From a bacterium (GTDB taxonomy: Bacteria > Bacillota_A > Clostridia > Lachnospirales > Lachnospiraceae), in contig SFQZ01000002.1 of the NCBI GenBank assembly GCA_004562915.1, positions 30,410 through 94,409 of the forward strand: a stretch of 64,000 nucleotides of DNA. Direction: 5' to 3'. Below, piece after piece: positions 25,107 to 32,861 of the stretch (position 1 is its first letter; each line of letters begins with the position of its first letter). The translations under genes were made by a program, and so were the position numbers. The notes under the pieces were generated by a model. The model searched no databases and was not told the origin of the DNA. It saw only the letters and a list, made by a program, of their open reading frames with translations.

Positions 25107-25828
25107 ACAATAGAATGAAAATAGCGGTATTGTCAGATACGCACGGACTTCTCAGGGAACAGGTGCGGGAAATGATCGGCGACTGTGATGCTATCATTCA
25201 TGCGGGAGATATCAATTCACAGAAAATACTGGATGAGATTGCCGGAGCAGGACGGGAGAAAGTTCCGTTTTATGTGGTCAGAGGAAATAACGATAAAGAC
25301 TGGGCAAAAGAAATTCCGGAAACTTTGCAGTTTGAATTACAGCATGTGAAATTTTTTCTCGTACACAATAAGAAGGATATACCGAAGAACTTAAGGGATA
25401 TTCAGATTATTATATACGGTCACTCTCACAAATATAGTGAAGAAGAAAAAGAAGGAAGATTGTGGCTGAATCCCGGAAGCTGCGGGAAACGCCGATTTCA
25501 TCAGCCGATTACTATGGCAATACTGACATTAGTAGATGAAAAATGGGAAGTGGAGCGAATCGATATCCTTCATGAGCAACAGGAAGGAAAAGAAGTACCT
25601 CCGACCAAAATCACCCAAAGAGATCTGGCAGCTGTTATCCAAAAAATCCTTACCGGTATGGAGAAAGGCCAGACCGTGGAACAAATGGCAAAGAAACTGG
25701 GAGTTAACTCTGAATTTGTAGAAGAAATCTGCAGGATTCGAGTTACACATCCGGGAGTTACCGTGGACGGGATTATGAATAAGATCGAAGCAAATGCGGT
25801 GGTAGATGCTTCCAACGACTTGAATTAG
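25103..25828 (+). CDS. YfcE/MJ0936-type metallophosphoesterase with C-terminal helical domain
   Basis: 241 residues. Metal-binding motifs of the calcineurin-like YfcE family: VLSDTHG (~10), HAGDI (~33), VRGNND (~55), VHNKKD (where GH-like motifs are usual) and YGHSHK (~105), closed by NPGSCG (~122). Residues ~165-235 form an added helical, HTH-like region (QTVEQMAKKLGVNSEFVEEICRI) of unknown purpose. Predicted phosphodiesterase; substrate unknown. It is coupled to the glycosylase gene by ATGA overlap and followed by a terminator. Confidence 0.88.
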   Translation: MNNRMKIAVLSDTHGLLREQVREMIGDCDAIIHAGDINSQKILDEIAGAGREKVPFYVVRGNNDKDWAKEIPETLQFELQHVKFFLVHNKKDIPKNLRDIQIIIYGHSHKYSEEEKEGRLWLNPGSCGKRRFHQPITMAILTLVDEKWEVERIDILHEQQEGKEVPPTKITQRDLAAVIQKILTGMEKGQTVEQMAKKLGVNSEFVEEICRIRVTHPGVTVDGIMNKIEANAVVDASNDLN

Positions 25829-25868
25829 AGAGAAAACTCTATTTTATTATTTGAAATTTTCTTTATAC

Positions 25869-25932
25869 AGAAAAACTATGTCCTGAGATCCTCGTTTTAA
25901 GAAAATCAAGGGTCTCAGGATATAGTTTTTCT
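25869..25932 (+). terminator. terminator of the nucleoside salvage operon
   Basis: Near-perfect 23-bp stem (25869-25891 with 25910-25932) with an 18-nt loop; the right arm ends in GTTTTTCT. Confidence 0.88.
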
Positions 25933-26316
25933 ATTACTGAATGGCAAAATTGGTTTACTGGAAGAACACAAATCCAGTAATGGGAAAGTATAATATTCTG
26001 CTGATTTTCAAATAATATTTCCATAGGTAATGTTTTGGTTTCAATTTATCTGATTCTATAACTTGCCTTATGGACGGAATTTCATTATTGATTATTGTCA
26101 CTCAGATGTGGGGTTATTACCTCTGTATTTGAGTGATTTTTGCTTTTGATTAATACTTTTCGATATTATTTAGGTATTATACATGATTTCTAAAAGTATG
26201 AGAGTGGCGTGTTTTTCATTGCTTGTAAAAGTATTTACGAAAAAATGAGACATTATGCAAGAAAAATACCAGGTGTGAAGATGGTAGGATGATGCCTGGT
26301 AGGAAAGGAGTACGAT
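25933..26316 (+). other. gene-free AT-rich stretch before the recombinase
   Basis: No convincing gene. It contains a hairpin TCACTCA (26098-26104) / TGAGTGA (26130-26136) followed by T5, possibly a weak terminator, and near its end short repeats ACCAGG/CCTGGT (about 26268-26300) just ahead of the recombinase, which might be a recombination site. Confidence 0.4.
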
Positions 26317-26916
26317 TTGACAGCAATCTATGGATATATCCGTGTCAGCAGTCATGATCAGAACGAAGACAGATAGATGATTGCATTGCGGGAATTGGAA
26401 ATACCGGAAAAAAATATTTTTATGGATAAACAGTCCGGAAAAAATTTTAACCGTCCACAGTATAAGAAGATGGTGCGCAAGATGAAAAAAGATGATTTGC
26501 TCTATGTTAAGAGCATTGACCGTCTGGGACGCAATTATGAAGAAATCCTGGAACAATGGCGGATTCTGACAAAAGAGAAAGGGATTGATATCATGGTACT
26601 GGATATGCCGCTTTTGGATACCCGCCGGGGAAAAGATCTGATGGGAACATTTCTCAGTGATATTGTTTTACAGGTGCTTTCTTTTGTGGCAGAAAATGAA
26701 CGAAGCAATATCCGGCAGCGTCAGGCAGAAGGGATTGCAGCTGCGAAAGCACGCGGAATCAAATTTGGAAGACCGGCAATTAAAACCCCTGATAATTTTG
26801 GACAGATGATAAAAAAATGGGAGAAAAAAGAAATCACAACACAGGAGGTGATGGAAGCATGTGGAATGAGCGAAGCCACTTTTTATCGCAGACTTCAGGA
26901 ATACAGATTGGCATAA
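26317..26916 (+). pseudogene. serine recombinase (resolvase/invertase) interrupted by an amber codon
   Basis: Reads as a ~199-residue resolvase/invertase. From TTG 26317 (AAAGGAG upstream) it runs IYGYIRVSSHDQNEDR with the catalytic Ser, then meets TAG at 26374, where relatives have Gln (a CAG to TAG change). The frame resumes with MIALRELEIPEKNIFMDKQSG, SIDRLGRNYEEILEQW (~60), ENERSNIRQRQAEGIAAAKARG (~125) and a C-terminal HTH (TTQEVMEACGMSEATFYRRLQEYR). The ORF from the later ATG (26377) would lack the nucleophile and cannot recombine DNA. It adjoins an inverted-repeat segment and the peptide cluster. An amber suppressor or readthrough cannot be excluded. Confidence 0.85.
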
Positions 26917-26939
26917 AGAAATGAAAAACAAAAAAGAAA

Positions 26940-27118
26940 GCTCTCATAAAGTACACTTTTTGAGAACTATTATCCTTACATATTATAAGTGAATTTTTAA
27001 TAAATATCAAGGGGGGAATTGAAATTTTTATGAATGACTGTAGTAATACCAAAGTAATTATACTGATTTTCTATTTAAAGCAGAGATGTTATATCAAAAA
27101 GTGTACTATTTGATGAGC
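26940..27118. repeat. 179-bp segment bounded by imperfect inverted repeats
   Basis: Ends are ~24-bp imperfect inverted repeats with an exact 14-bp core, AGTACACTTTTTGA at 26950-26963 and its complement at 27094-27107, plus outer GCTC/GAGC. The ~130-bp interior has no ORF but holds a possible -10 TATACT (27059-27064). It may be a MITE or transposon remnant, or a former invertible segment of the recombinase next door. Confidence 0.65.
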
Positions 27119-27150
27119 CTACTTTCAATTGCGCTGAAAGTAGTTTCTTT
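27119..27150 (+). terminator. intrinsic terminator ahead of the peptide cluster
   Basis: CTACTTTCA / TGAAAGTAG stem with a 7-nt loop, followed by TTTCTTT; it separates the inverted-repeat segment from the peptide cluster. Between it and the first gene lies a dyad TTTGCA-TC-TGCAAA (about 27159-27172). Confidence 0.8.
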
Positions 27151-27217
27151 AACAACAGTTTGCATCTGCAAATTCCAATGATAACACGTTTTTTCGCTTT
27201 GAAAGGGGGGATATGTG

Positions 27218-27622
27218 ATGAAATTAAAATGGGAATCACCAGAGATGTCCGTTATCCCAATTGATTTAAATGGACTTGGTGATGTAGATCAGTTATCAAA
27301 TGCTGAATTGAAAATGAAATTGGAACAGGCAGGATATAAGTTTCAAAAGACGTATCAGGCTTCTGAAAATTATATTCATCGGAAAATAGCGGATTCGGAT
27401 GTTTTGATATCTGTAGGTTCCAACATCGCAAATTTTAATGGGTATATCGAAATCAATGAGAGTGCTGCGGATTTGTGGGCGAAGCTGCAGCAACCAAGCA
27501 AACTTGGGGAGCTGGAACAGGTACTTGAAGAAAAATATGGAATCAATCATGAAATAGCTGTACAGGATGTTCTGGATTTCATTCAGTTGCTAAAGGAGCA
27601 TAATATGGTGGTGATACAGTAA
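27218..27622 (+). CDS. PqqD-like RiPP recognition (RRE) protein with N-terminal extension
   Basis: 134 residues. The last ~85 residues form a PqqD-type domain (SNIANFNGYIEINESAADLWAKLQ..., ending LKEHNMVVIQ), the winged-helix fold that binds leader peptides for radical SAM enzymes. About 45 further residues precede it and match nothing I recognise; the first ten (KLKWESPEMSV) look like a leader-peptide start. Start ATG 27218 lies 7 bp after GGGGGG; GTG 27215 is an alternative. It is followed immediately by the radical SAM gene. Confidence 0.82.
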   Translation: MKLKWESPEMSVIPIDLNGLGDVDQLSNAELKMKLEQAGYKFQKTYQASENYIHRKIADSDVLISVGSNIANFNGYIEINESAADLWAKLQQPSKLGELEQVLEEKYGINHEIAVQDVLDFIQLLKEHNMVVIQ

Positions 27623-28723
27623 ATGGAAAAACAAAATACCATGCGGATCTTAACTGAAATGCCGAAAAGAATTCCGAAAAATGGAACATTCGAATTAACG
27701 GTCCGCTGTAATCTTCACTGCAAGATGTGTTTATTCCGCCATGACGACAGGGAAAATCCAGAATTGATGGCGAAGGAACTGACGGCAGAGCAGTGGATCG
27801 ATATGGCAAGACAGGCGGCGGAAGCAGGAACCGGTTCTTTGTTGATTACTGGTGGGGAGCCGATGATACGCCCGGATTTTTGTGAGATCTGGGAAGGAAT
27901 CTATAAGCAAGGTTTCATTACCACCCTGTATACAAATGCTACTTTAGTGACACCAAAGATTATGGAGACGCTGAAAAAGTATCCGCCACATAAGATAGGA
28001 ATCACTCTGTATGGATCAGATCCTGAAATTTATGAGACTGTATGTGGAAACAGAGCGGCGTTTCAGCAGGCAGTGAAAGGCATGCATATGCTATTAGAAC
28101 TTCCCTCTCTGATACAGTTTCGTACGACGATTATTAAGGACAATTATCATGATATAGATGCCATGGAGGATTTTATCCATTCAGAATTTGGAGAGTATAT
28201 TATGCTTACACAGACACGTATTGTTACAAAAGCAGTACGGGGTGCCTGCGCGGATGTGGAGTCTTGCAGGCTTGACCCGGAAGACAATGTGAGACTTGCA
28301 CTGCGCCGAAGTATAAATCAGATTAAAAAATGTGTGGGTGATGTGTACGATGATGAAAATGTGTACCTCAGGTGGAATGACAAGCCGACAAATACAACTG
28401 GATCTAAAAGTTCAAAACTGACGCTGTTTGGATGCGATGCGGGAATGAGGGATTACACGATTTCATGGGATGGTAAATTGTTGGGATGCCAGATGCTTGG
28501 GATCTTTGAAACAAATGCCCTGCACGAAGGGTTGAAAACTGCATGGGAGCATTTTCCAACTGTTGTGCATCCAGTACAGCAGAATGAACAATGCGAACAA
28601 TGTCAAAGCAAAAAGGTATGCAATTGCTGTATTGCATCAAAAATCGCTGAGACAGGAAAAATAGATGGATGTCCTGAATACTTCTGTCAGGATGCAAAGA
28701 TTATTCAACAATTGGTAAGGTAA
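27623..28723 (+). CDS. radical SAM peptide-modifying enzyme (SPASM-like C-terminus)
   Basis: 366 residues. Radical SAM motif CNLHCKMC (~residue 29) after FELTVR, SAM-binding LITGGEPMIRPDF (~73), and a Cys-rich C-terminus (FGCDAG, GCQMLG, CEQCQSKKVCNCC, GCPEYFC) as in SPASM/twitch domains holding auxiliary clusters. With a PqqD-like protein before it and a small Cys-containing peptide after it, it very likely modifies that peptide. Linkage type (thioether, C-C or other) cannot be told. It begins immediately after the upstream stop. Confidence 0.88.
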   Translation: MEKQNTMRILTEMPKRIPKNGTFELTVRCNLHCKMCLFRHDDRENPELMAKELTAEQWIDMARQAAEAGTGSLLITGGEPMIRPDFCEIWEGIYKQGFITTLYTNATLVTPKIMETLKKYPPHKIGITLYGSDPEIYETVCGNRAAFQQAVKGMHMLLELPSLIQFRTTIIKDNYHDIDAMEDFIHSEFGEYIMLTQTRIVTKAVRGACADVESCRLDPEDNVRLALRRSINQIKKCVGDVYDDENVYLRWNDKPTNTTGSKSSKLTLFGCDAGMRDYTISWDGKLLGCQMLGIFETNALHEGLKTAWEHFPTVVHPVQQNEQCEQCQSKKVCNCCIASKIAETGKIDGCPEYFCQDAKIIQQLVR

Positions 28724-28734
28724 GGAGGAATATA

Positions 28735-28926
28735 ATGATGTCAAAAACATACGAAAAACCGAAAATGACGTTTGTGTCATTGGAGAATCAGGAAAATATA
28801 GCAGATAAATGTTGGGGAAACCATGGTACAGGATATAAATATTATGATACAGTGGGAGTAGGCTATGTCGCTTTTACAATCGAGGCGGGAAGCTGTACAG
28901 CTGAAAGTGGGGCTCTGCAAATGTAG
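28735..28926 (+). CDS. putative RiPP precursor peptide (possibly truncated by a frameshift)
   Basis: 63 residues with a strong AAGGAGGA site. The N-terminal MSKTYEKPKMTFVSL looks like the conserved leader type of clostridial modified peptides; the rest is Gly/Tyr-rich with Cys26 (DKCWGNHGTG) and Cys54 (EAGSCTAESG). Right at a GGGG run (28909-28912) the other frame continues without stop to 29029 with two more Cys and a GGSYGQPFKGENNF segment. Loss of one G would give a ~97-residue peptide. Product unknown; assignment rests on size and neighbours. Confidence 0.7.
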   Translation: MMSKTYEKPKMTFVSLENQENIADKCWGNHGTGYKYYDTVGVGYVAFTIEAGSCTAESGALQM

Positions 28927-29029
28927 TGACGAGGCATATGGGAAGCTTTTGGAGGTAAGTGGTGGCTCCTACGGTCAGCCATTTAAAGGGGAAAATAATT
29001 TTCCTGATACACCTGGCGAAATGAGTTGA
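28907..29029 (+). other. overlapping open frame, likely the displaced C-terminus of the precursor
   Basis: 40 codons from GTG 28907 (GLCKCSDEAYGKLLEVS, then GGSYGQPFKGENNFPD and TPGEMS) with no ribosome site of its own. It continues the precursor in the +1 frame and its stop overlaps the TTG start of the next gene, which otherwise lacks a ribosome site. This suggests the frame is translated, via frameshift repair, slippage or in strains with GGG. Confidence 0.45.
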
Positions 29030-29922
29030 TTGTATACGGTATGGATACAGTGGTGTTTTATCAGATTGGTTCAGTTATTGTTTCAATCGAAGCTTGCAAA
29101 AGTTTAGATCTTTGGAATACATGGAAATGGAAAATAGATCCGTACCGTATCTCATTGCCGGTGCCAGAGTGTGATCTTTCTGTTTCGTTGTCGGTTGTAG
29201 AAGACGAATGGATCCCTCAGGATTTGCTATGGGAGAAACAGGCAGGATTTTTTAATAGCAGAGTGTTTTCTACTTCAGACGGGAGGACTTTGTGGGAGTA
29301 TTTCCGTATAAAAAACAATGAAGTAATACTGCGATATACAACTTCATCTTTATGGGACAGGATTTCTTTGCTACAGGATCATAGTAAAACTTCAGGTCAT
29401 CTGGCTTTTGAGTACCTGGGCCAGATGATCCAAGGTCCCTTTTTAAAGCACGGTATTTTGACCTTTCATGGTGTCCTGATGGAACATCAGGGGCATGGTA
29501 TTATCATTTCAGCTTCTTCCGGTACAGGCAAAACAACCCATGCCCGTTTGTGGAGGGATTACAGGAATGCGCTGATTATTAATGGGGATCGTACTTCGTG
29601 TTATGTTAAGGACGGAACGTGGACTGGATTTGGCCTCCCATGGTCCGGAACCAGTGGTGAACAGATCAATCGAAGTGTTCCCCTGAAAGCTTTTGTAGTC
29701 TTGGAACGTGGAAGTCAAAATGAAGCGCACCGTATCATGGATCTGGAGGCTTTTGGCGCTGTCCTTCCTCATTTGCAATATCCCGCATGGAACAGGGAAA
29801 TGACGAATAAAGCAATGGGAATGTTAGATCAATTTTTGCATACAATTCCGGTTATTCGTCTTCGATGTCGTCCAGAACTGGAAGCTGTTCATGTGCTTTA
29901 TAAGTCTTTGGAGGAATTATAA
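29026..29922 (+). CDS. HPr-kinase-like ATPase of the peptide cluster
   Basis: 298 residues. The C-terminal half is an HprK-type P-loop domain: GILTFHGVLMEHQGHGII (~148), Walker A SASSGTGKTTHARLW (~165), INGDRTSCYV (~187), GLPWSGTSGEQ (~205). The N-terminal half is not recognised. Similar proteins accompany PqqD-like and S24/S26 proteins in Firmicute peptide clusters, and related kinases phosphorylate some lasso-peptide precursors. The start is uncertain: TTG 29026 overlaps the upstream frame, ATG 29041 is alternative; neither has a good ribosome site. Confidence 0.72.
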   Translation: MIVYGMDTVVFYQIGSVIVSIEACKSLDLWNTWKWKIDPYRISLPVPECDLSVSLSVVEDEWIPQDLLWEKQAGFFNSRVFSTSDGRTLWEYFRIKNNEVILRYTTSSLWDRISLLQDHSKTSGHLAFEYLGQMIQGPFLKHGILTFHGVLMEHQGHGIIISASSGTGKTTHARLWRDYRNALIINGDRTSCYVKDGTWTGFGLPWSGTSGEQINRSVPLKAFVVLERGSQNEAHRIMDLEAFGAVLPHLQYPAWNREMTNKAMGMLDQFLHTIPVIRLRCRPELEAVHVLYKSLEEL

Positions 29923-29923
29923 T

Positions 29924-30439
29924 ATGCAAAACGAAAGAAAATGGATTTCTTCCAGAATTCTGTTCGAAGCGATAAGCGAGCAGCTTGCCCAGAACCGGCA
30001 GGCTGCTTTTACTGTAACCGGCATGAGTATGTGGCCTCTTCTTTGTCACGGAAGAGATCAGGTGATTGTAGAAAAAACTGACAAGAAAAATGTAAAAATC
30101 GGAGATATTATTTTATATCGTGTTTCGGAAGAACGATATATTTTGCACCGCATCACCTGTTTAAAAAAGGATTATTTTCAGACAACTGGTGATGGAAATT
30201 TATTTCGAGATCCGCCTATGCGATACGACAGTATTGTTGCCAAAGTATGTAAGGTGATCCGTAAGGGGAAGACAATTGACTGCAGTCAATTAAAATGGAG
30301 TATTTTGTTCCGCATTTGGATGCTGCTCTTTCCGGTTCGTAAATGGATATTCCGTATCTGGTTTCGCAATCGCAAATGGATTGCCCAGATTGTGTTCAAA
30401 CAGAAGAAAAGTGAAGATGAGAATAAAAAAGAAGCATAA
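29924..30439 (+). CDS. S24/S26-type signal peptidase-like protein
   Basis: 171 residues. Catalytic-Ser motif FTVTGMSMWPLL (~30), then GDIILYRV (~60) and YILHRI (~71), where the general base position holds His rather than Lys, as in the SipW/eukaryotic-type signal peptidases; TGDGN (~86) completes the box. A hydrophobic segment (ILFRIWMLLFPVRKWIFRIWF) near 125-145 could anchor it to the membrane. It may remove the leader of the precursor peptide. ATG 29924 follows TTGGAGGAA; the stop lies in the following terminator stem. Confidence 0.8.
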   Translation: MQNERKWISSRILFEAISEQLAQNRQAAFTVTGMSMWPLLCHGRDQVIVEKTDKKNVKIGDIILYRVSEERYILHRITCLKKDYFQTTGDGNLFRDPPMRYDSIVAKVCKVIRKGKTIDCSQLKWSILFRIWMLLFPVRKWIFRIWFRNRKWIAQIVFKQKKSEDENKKEA

Positions 30440-30473
30440 CAGGAAAAAAGAAAGAACCTGTTATGCTTCTTTT
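30427..30473 (+). terminator. terminator of the peptide cluster
   Basis: 17-bp stem (30427-30443 with 30457-30473) ending in TTCTTTT; it includes the stop codon of the peptidase gene. Confidence 0.9.
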
Positions 30474-30631
30474 GGTAAAATACGTTGTACTGCGGAACGT
30501 TTGGGATTGTCTGGGAAGAAAAAGTGTTTGGGTTGTAATTTTGTATGAAATTCTTTATACTGGTTATAAAAAGAACAAGGCAGCAGAATGGACTGTCGGA
30601 GGCATTTAGGGCAAAACAGTAGGAGATTATT

Positions 30632-31270
30632 ATGACAAAAGAAGAACTGGCATTGGAAGTAATTGAACGATTAAAAAAGGAGTATCCGGATGCGGGATGC
30701 ACGCTGGATTATGATCAGGCATGGAAACTTCTGGTAAGTGTCCGGCTGGCAGCACAGTGTACGGATGCCAGAGTAAATGTGGTGGTAGAAGGACTGTATG
30801 AAAAATATCCCAGCGTGAAAGCGCTGGCTGAAGCAGATGTGGAAGATATTGAGAAAATCGTACGGCCCTGTGGTCTTGGTAAAAGCAAAGCAAGGGACAT
30901 TAGTGCCTGTATGAAAATTCTGAATGAACAATATGACGGAAAGGTACCGGATGATTTTGATGCACTTTTAAAACTTCCCGGTGTGGGACGAAAAAGCGCC
31001 AATCTGATCATGGGAGATGTATTCGGAAAGCCTGCGATCGTGACTGATACGCATTGTATTCGCTTGACCAACCGGATCGGCCTGGTTGACGGAATTAAGG
31101 AGCCCAAAAAAGTGGAGATGGCTTTATGGAAAATTATACCGCCGGAAGAGGGAAGTGACTTCTGTCACCGACTGGTATTCCATGGAAGAGATGTCTGTAC
31201 CGCAAGGACAAAACCCTATTGCGATAAATGTTGTCTTCAGGATATTTGCCAAAAACATGGGGTAGAATAA
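30632..31270 (+). CDS. nth: endonuclease III
   Basis: 212-residue DNA glycosylase/AP lyase acting on oxidised pyrimidines. HhH motif LPGVGRKSANLI (~112) with catalytic Lys, Asp in VTDTHCIRL (~133), and a C-terminal 4Fe-4S motif C-x7-C-x2-C-x5-C (CTARTKPYCDKCCLQDIC), one residue longer in the first gap than the usual C-x6. AGGAG precedes the ATG at 30632. Confidence 0.95.
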   Translation: MTKEELALEVIERLKKEYPDAGCTLDYDQAWKLLVSVRLAAQCTDARVNVVVEGLYEKYPSVKALAEADVEDIEKIVRPCGLGKSKARDISACMKILNEQYDGKVPDDFDALLKLPGVGRKSANLIMGDVFGKPAIVTDTHCIRLTNRIGLVDGIKEPKKVEMALWKIIPPEEGSDFCHRLVFHGRDVCTARTKPYCDKCCLQDICQKHGVE

Positions 31271-31292
31271 TAGAGTATAGAAAATTCCGGAC

Positions 31293-31320
31293 TTCACTTT
31301 TTTAAACAGGGTGCTATAAT
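31293..31320 (+). promoter_or_regulatory. promoter of the M20 peptidase transcript
   Basis: -35 TTCACT (31293-31298), 16-bp spacer, -10 TATAAT (31315-31320). The ~150-nt leader holds a CAGTGGGA/TCCCACTG hairpin and then the repeat at 31364-31438. Confidence 0.65.
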
Positions 31321-31363
31321 GTGTTTTAAGTCAGTGGGAGTTTACTTTCCCACTGAGTTAAAT

Positions 31364-31438
31364 GCTTCGCGAGTATGCACAGCGATTCTGAAAGAAAAGA
31401 TGTCAGCAAAAGCTGACCAGAATCGCGCGCCAAGTCTC
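31364..31438. repeat. structured repeat, copy 1
   Basis: Conserved flank GCTTCGCGAGTATGCACAG (31364-31382), a variable hairpin CGATTCTG/CAGAATCG with inner GTCAGC-AAAA-GCTGAC (31383-31425), and conserved CGCGCCAAGTCTC (31426-31438). The second copy is at 32692-32745; flanks match while the hairpin sequence differs but still pairs. Confidence 0.7.
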
Positions 31439-31477
31439 ACGAGTGTTCGTCTTGAATAATTTTAAGGACTGTGAGGG

Positions 31478-32659
31478 ATGACAATGAATTTTTATGAGAG
31501 AGCGTTAGAATTAAAAGAAGAAATTGTAGCAAATCGCAGATATTTCCATACAAATGCGGAAGTTGGTCTGGACATGCCGAAAGCACAGGCTTATGTCATG
31601 GAAAAACTTACAGAATACGGACTGAATCCTCAGAAATGTGGTCATGGTGTGACAGCGGTTCTGGGGCATGGAGGAAAGGTTCTGCTTCTTCGGGCAGATA
31701 TGGATGCACTTCCGATGCCGGAAGAAAGCGGAGAAACATTTGCATGCCCGACAGGTACGGAAAACCATGCCTGTGGTCATGATTTCCATGCGGCTATGCT
31801 GCTGACAGCGGCAAAAATGCTGAAAGAAAATGAGGATTCTCTGGAGGGAACTGTTAAATTTATGTTCCAGCCTGCAGAAGAAACATTTGAGGGCAGCAAG
31901 GATATGATCGAAGCAGGCATATTAGAAAATCCGAAAGTGGATGCGGCTCTTGCTTATCATGTAGCGGCAGGGCAGCTGCCTATGGGACTTTGCATGTACA
32001 ATGACAAAGATACCATGATGTTTTCTGTGGATGGATTTAAGATCACAATTTACGGAAAAGGTGCCCACGGAGCATATCCGCAGAATTCTATTGATCCGAT
32101 TAATATTGGTGTGCATATTCATCTGGCTCTTCAGGAACTGATCGCAAGAGAAAGTGATCCAAATCACTCCTGTGTACTGACAATCGGGCAGTTTCAGGCC
32201 GGTGCAGCAGCCAATATCATTCCGGATACAGCAGTGCTGCAGGGAACGATTCGTACGAATAAACCGGAAGCGAGAGAACTTCTGGTTCGCAGGATGAAAG
32301 AAGTTTCGCAGAAAACGGCAGAGGTTTATGGTGGAAGTGTTGAAATTGAAATGATTTCGGAAGTACCACCTCTGATTTGTAATCCGGAGTTGACAGATGA
32401 GATGGTGGGATATATGAAAGAACTTCCGATTCCGGGACTTACCTTATATCCGGGTGCATCTTCCAGCGCATCGGAGGATTTTGCTGTGGTTGCAGAAAAA
32501 GTACCTTCGACGTTTATGTATATTTCTGCAGGATATCTGGATGAACGGGGAACTTACGGAGCACATAATCCCAAAGTACAGTTTAATGAAGAGGTATGTC
32601 CGACCGGTGCGGCATGTATGGCACACTGCGCTGTCGAATGGCTGAAACACAATAAATAG
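31478..32659 (+). CDS. M20D amidohydrolase/peptidase
   Basis: 393-residue zinc hydrolase of the M20D (hippurate hydrolase/IAA-amino-acid hydrolase) type, cytoplasmic. Metal ligands in LLLRADMDALPMPEE (~72), HACGHDFHAAML (~97), QPAEETFEGSKDM (~130), LAYHVAAGQL (~160), and the closing ASSSASEDFA (~330). It deacylates N-acyl amino acids; exact substrate unknown. The start could be ATG 31478 (AAGGAC spacing 8) or ATG 31484 (GAGGG spacing 7). It is flanked by both copies of the structured repeat. Confidence 0.9.
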   Translation: MTMNFYERALELKEEIVANRRYFHTNAEVGLDMPKAQAYVMEKLTEYGLNPQKCGHGVTAVLGHGGKVLLLRADMDALPMPEESGETFACPTGTENHACGHDFHAAMLLTAAKMLKENEDSLEGTVKFMFQPAEETFEGSKDMIEAGILENPKVDAALAYHVAAGQLPMGLCMYNDKDTMMFSVDGFKITIYGKGAHGAYPQNSIDPINIGVHIHLALQELIARESDPNHSCVLTIGQFQAGAAANIIPDTAVLQGTIRTNKPEARELLVRRMKEVSQKTAEVYGGSVEIEMISEVPPLICNPELTDEMVGYMKELPIPGLTLYPGASSSASEDFAVVAEKVPSTFMYISAGYLDERGTYGAHNPKVQFNEEVCPTGAACMAHCAVEWLKHNK

Positions 32660-32662
32660 CAG

Positions 32663-32801
32663 GTTACTGTTCACTCCGTGACCAGCAACACGCTTCGCGA
32701 TGCACAGAAATGATGCAAAATGCATCATTTCGCGCCATATGTCTCGGGATTTACGTGTTTACAACACGAAATCACCTCGCGGAATAGTGGCGCGTGAACA
32801 A
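32663..32801. repeat. compound inverted-repeat element containing structured repeat copy 2
   Basis: Core 32692-32745: GCTTCGCGATGCACAG, perfect hairpin AAATGATGCA-AAA-TGCATCATTT (32708-32730), CGCGCCATATGTCTC. Around it an AACACG/CGTGTT stem and CGTGTT-TAC-AACACG, with outer TGTTCAC and GTGAACA ends. Looks like a REP/MITE-type element downstream of the peptidase gene. Confidence 0.65.
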
Positions 32802-32811
32802 TAAAAAAAGC

Positions 32812-32841
32812 TTGACGAAAAAAGAATTATTATAATATAAT
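32812..32841 (+). promoter_or_regulatory. urease operon promoter
   Basis: -35 TTGACG (32812-32817), 18-bp spacer, -10 TATAAT (32836-32841); the start point should be near 32848, about 15 nt before a strong terminator. Confidence 0.72.
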
Positions 32842-32861
32842 GCAGACAATATGATAGACGA

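Noticed and set aside
31271..31477. T-box or other aminoacid-sensing leader ahead of the M20 peptidase
   Set aside because: No T-box sequence or specifier loop is visible; the structure is explained by the repeat also found at 32692-32745.
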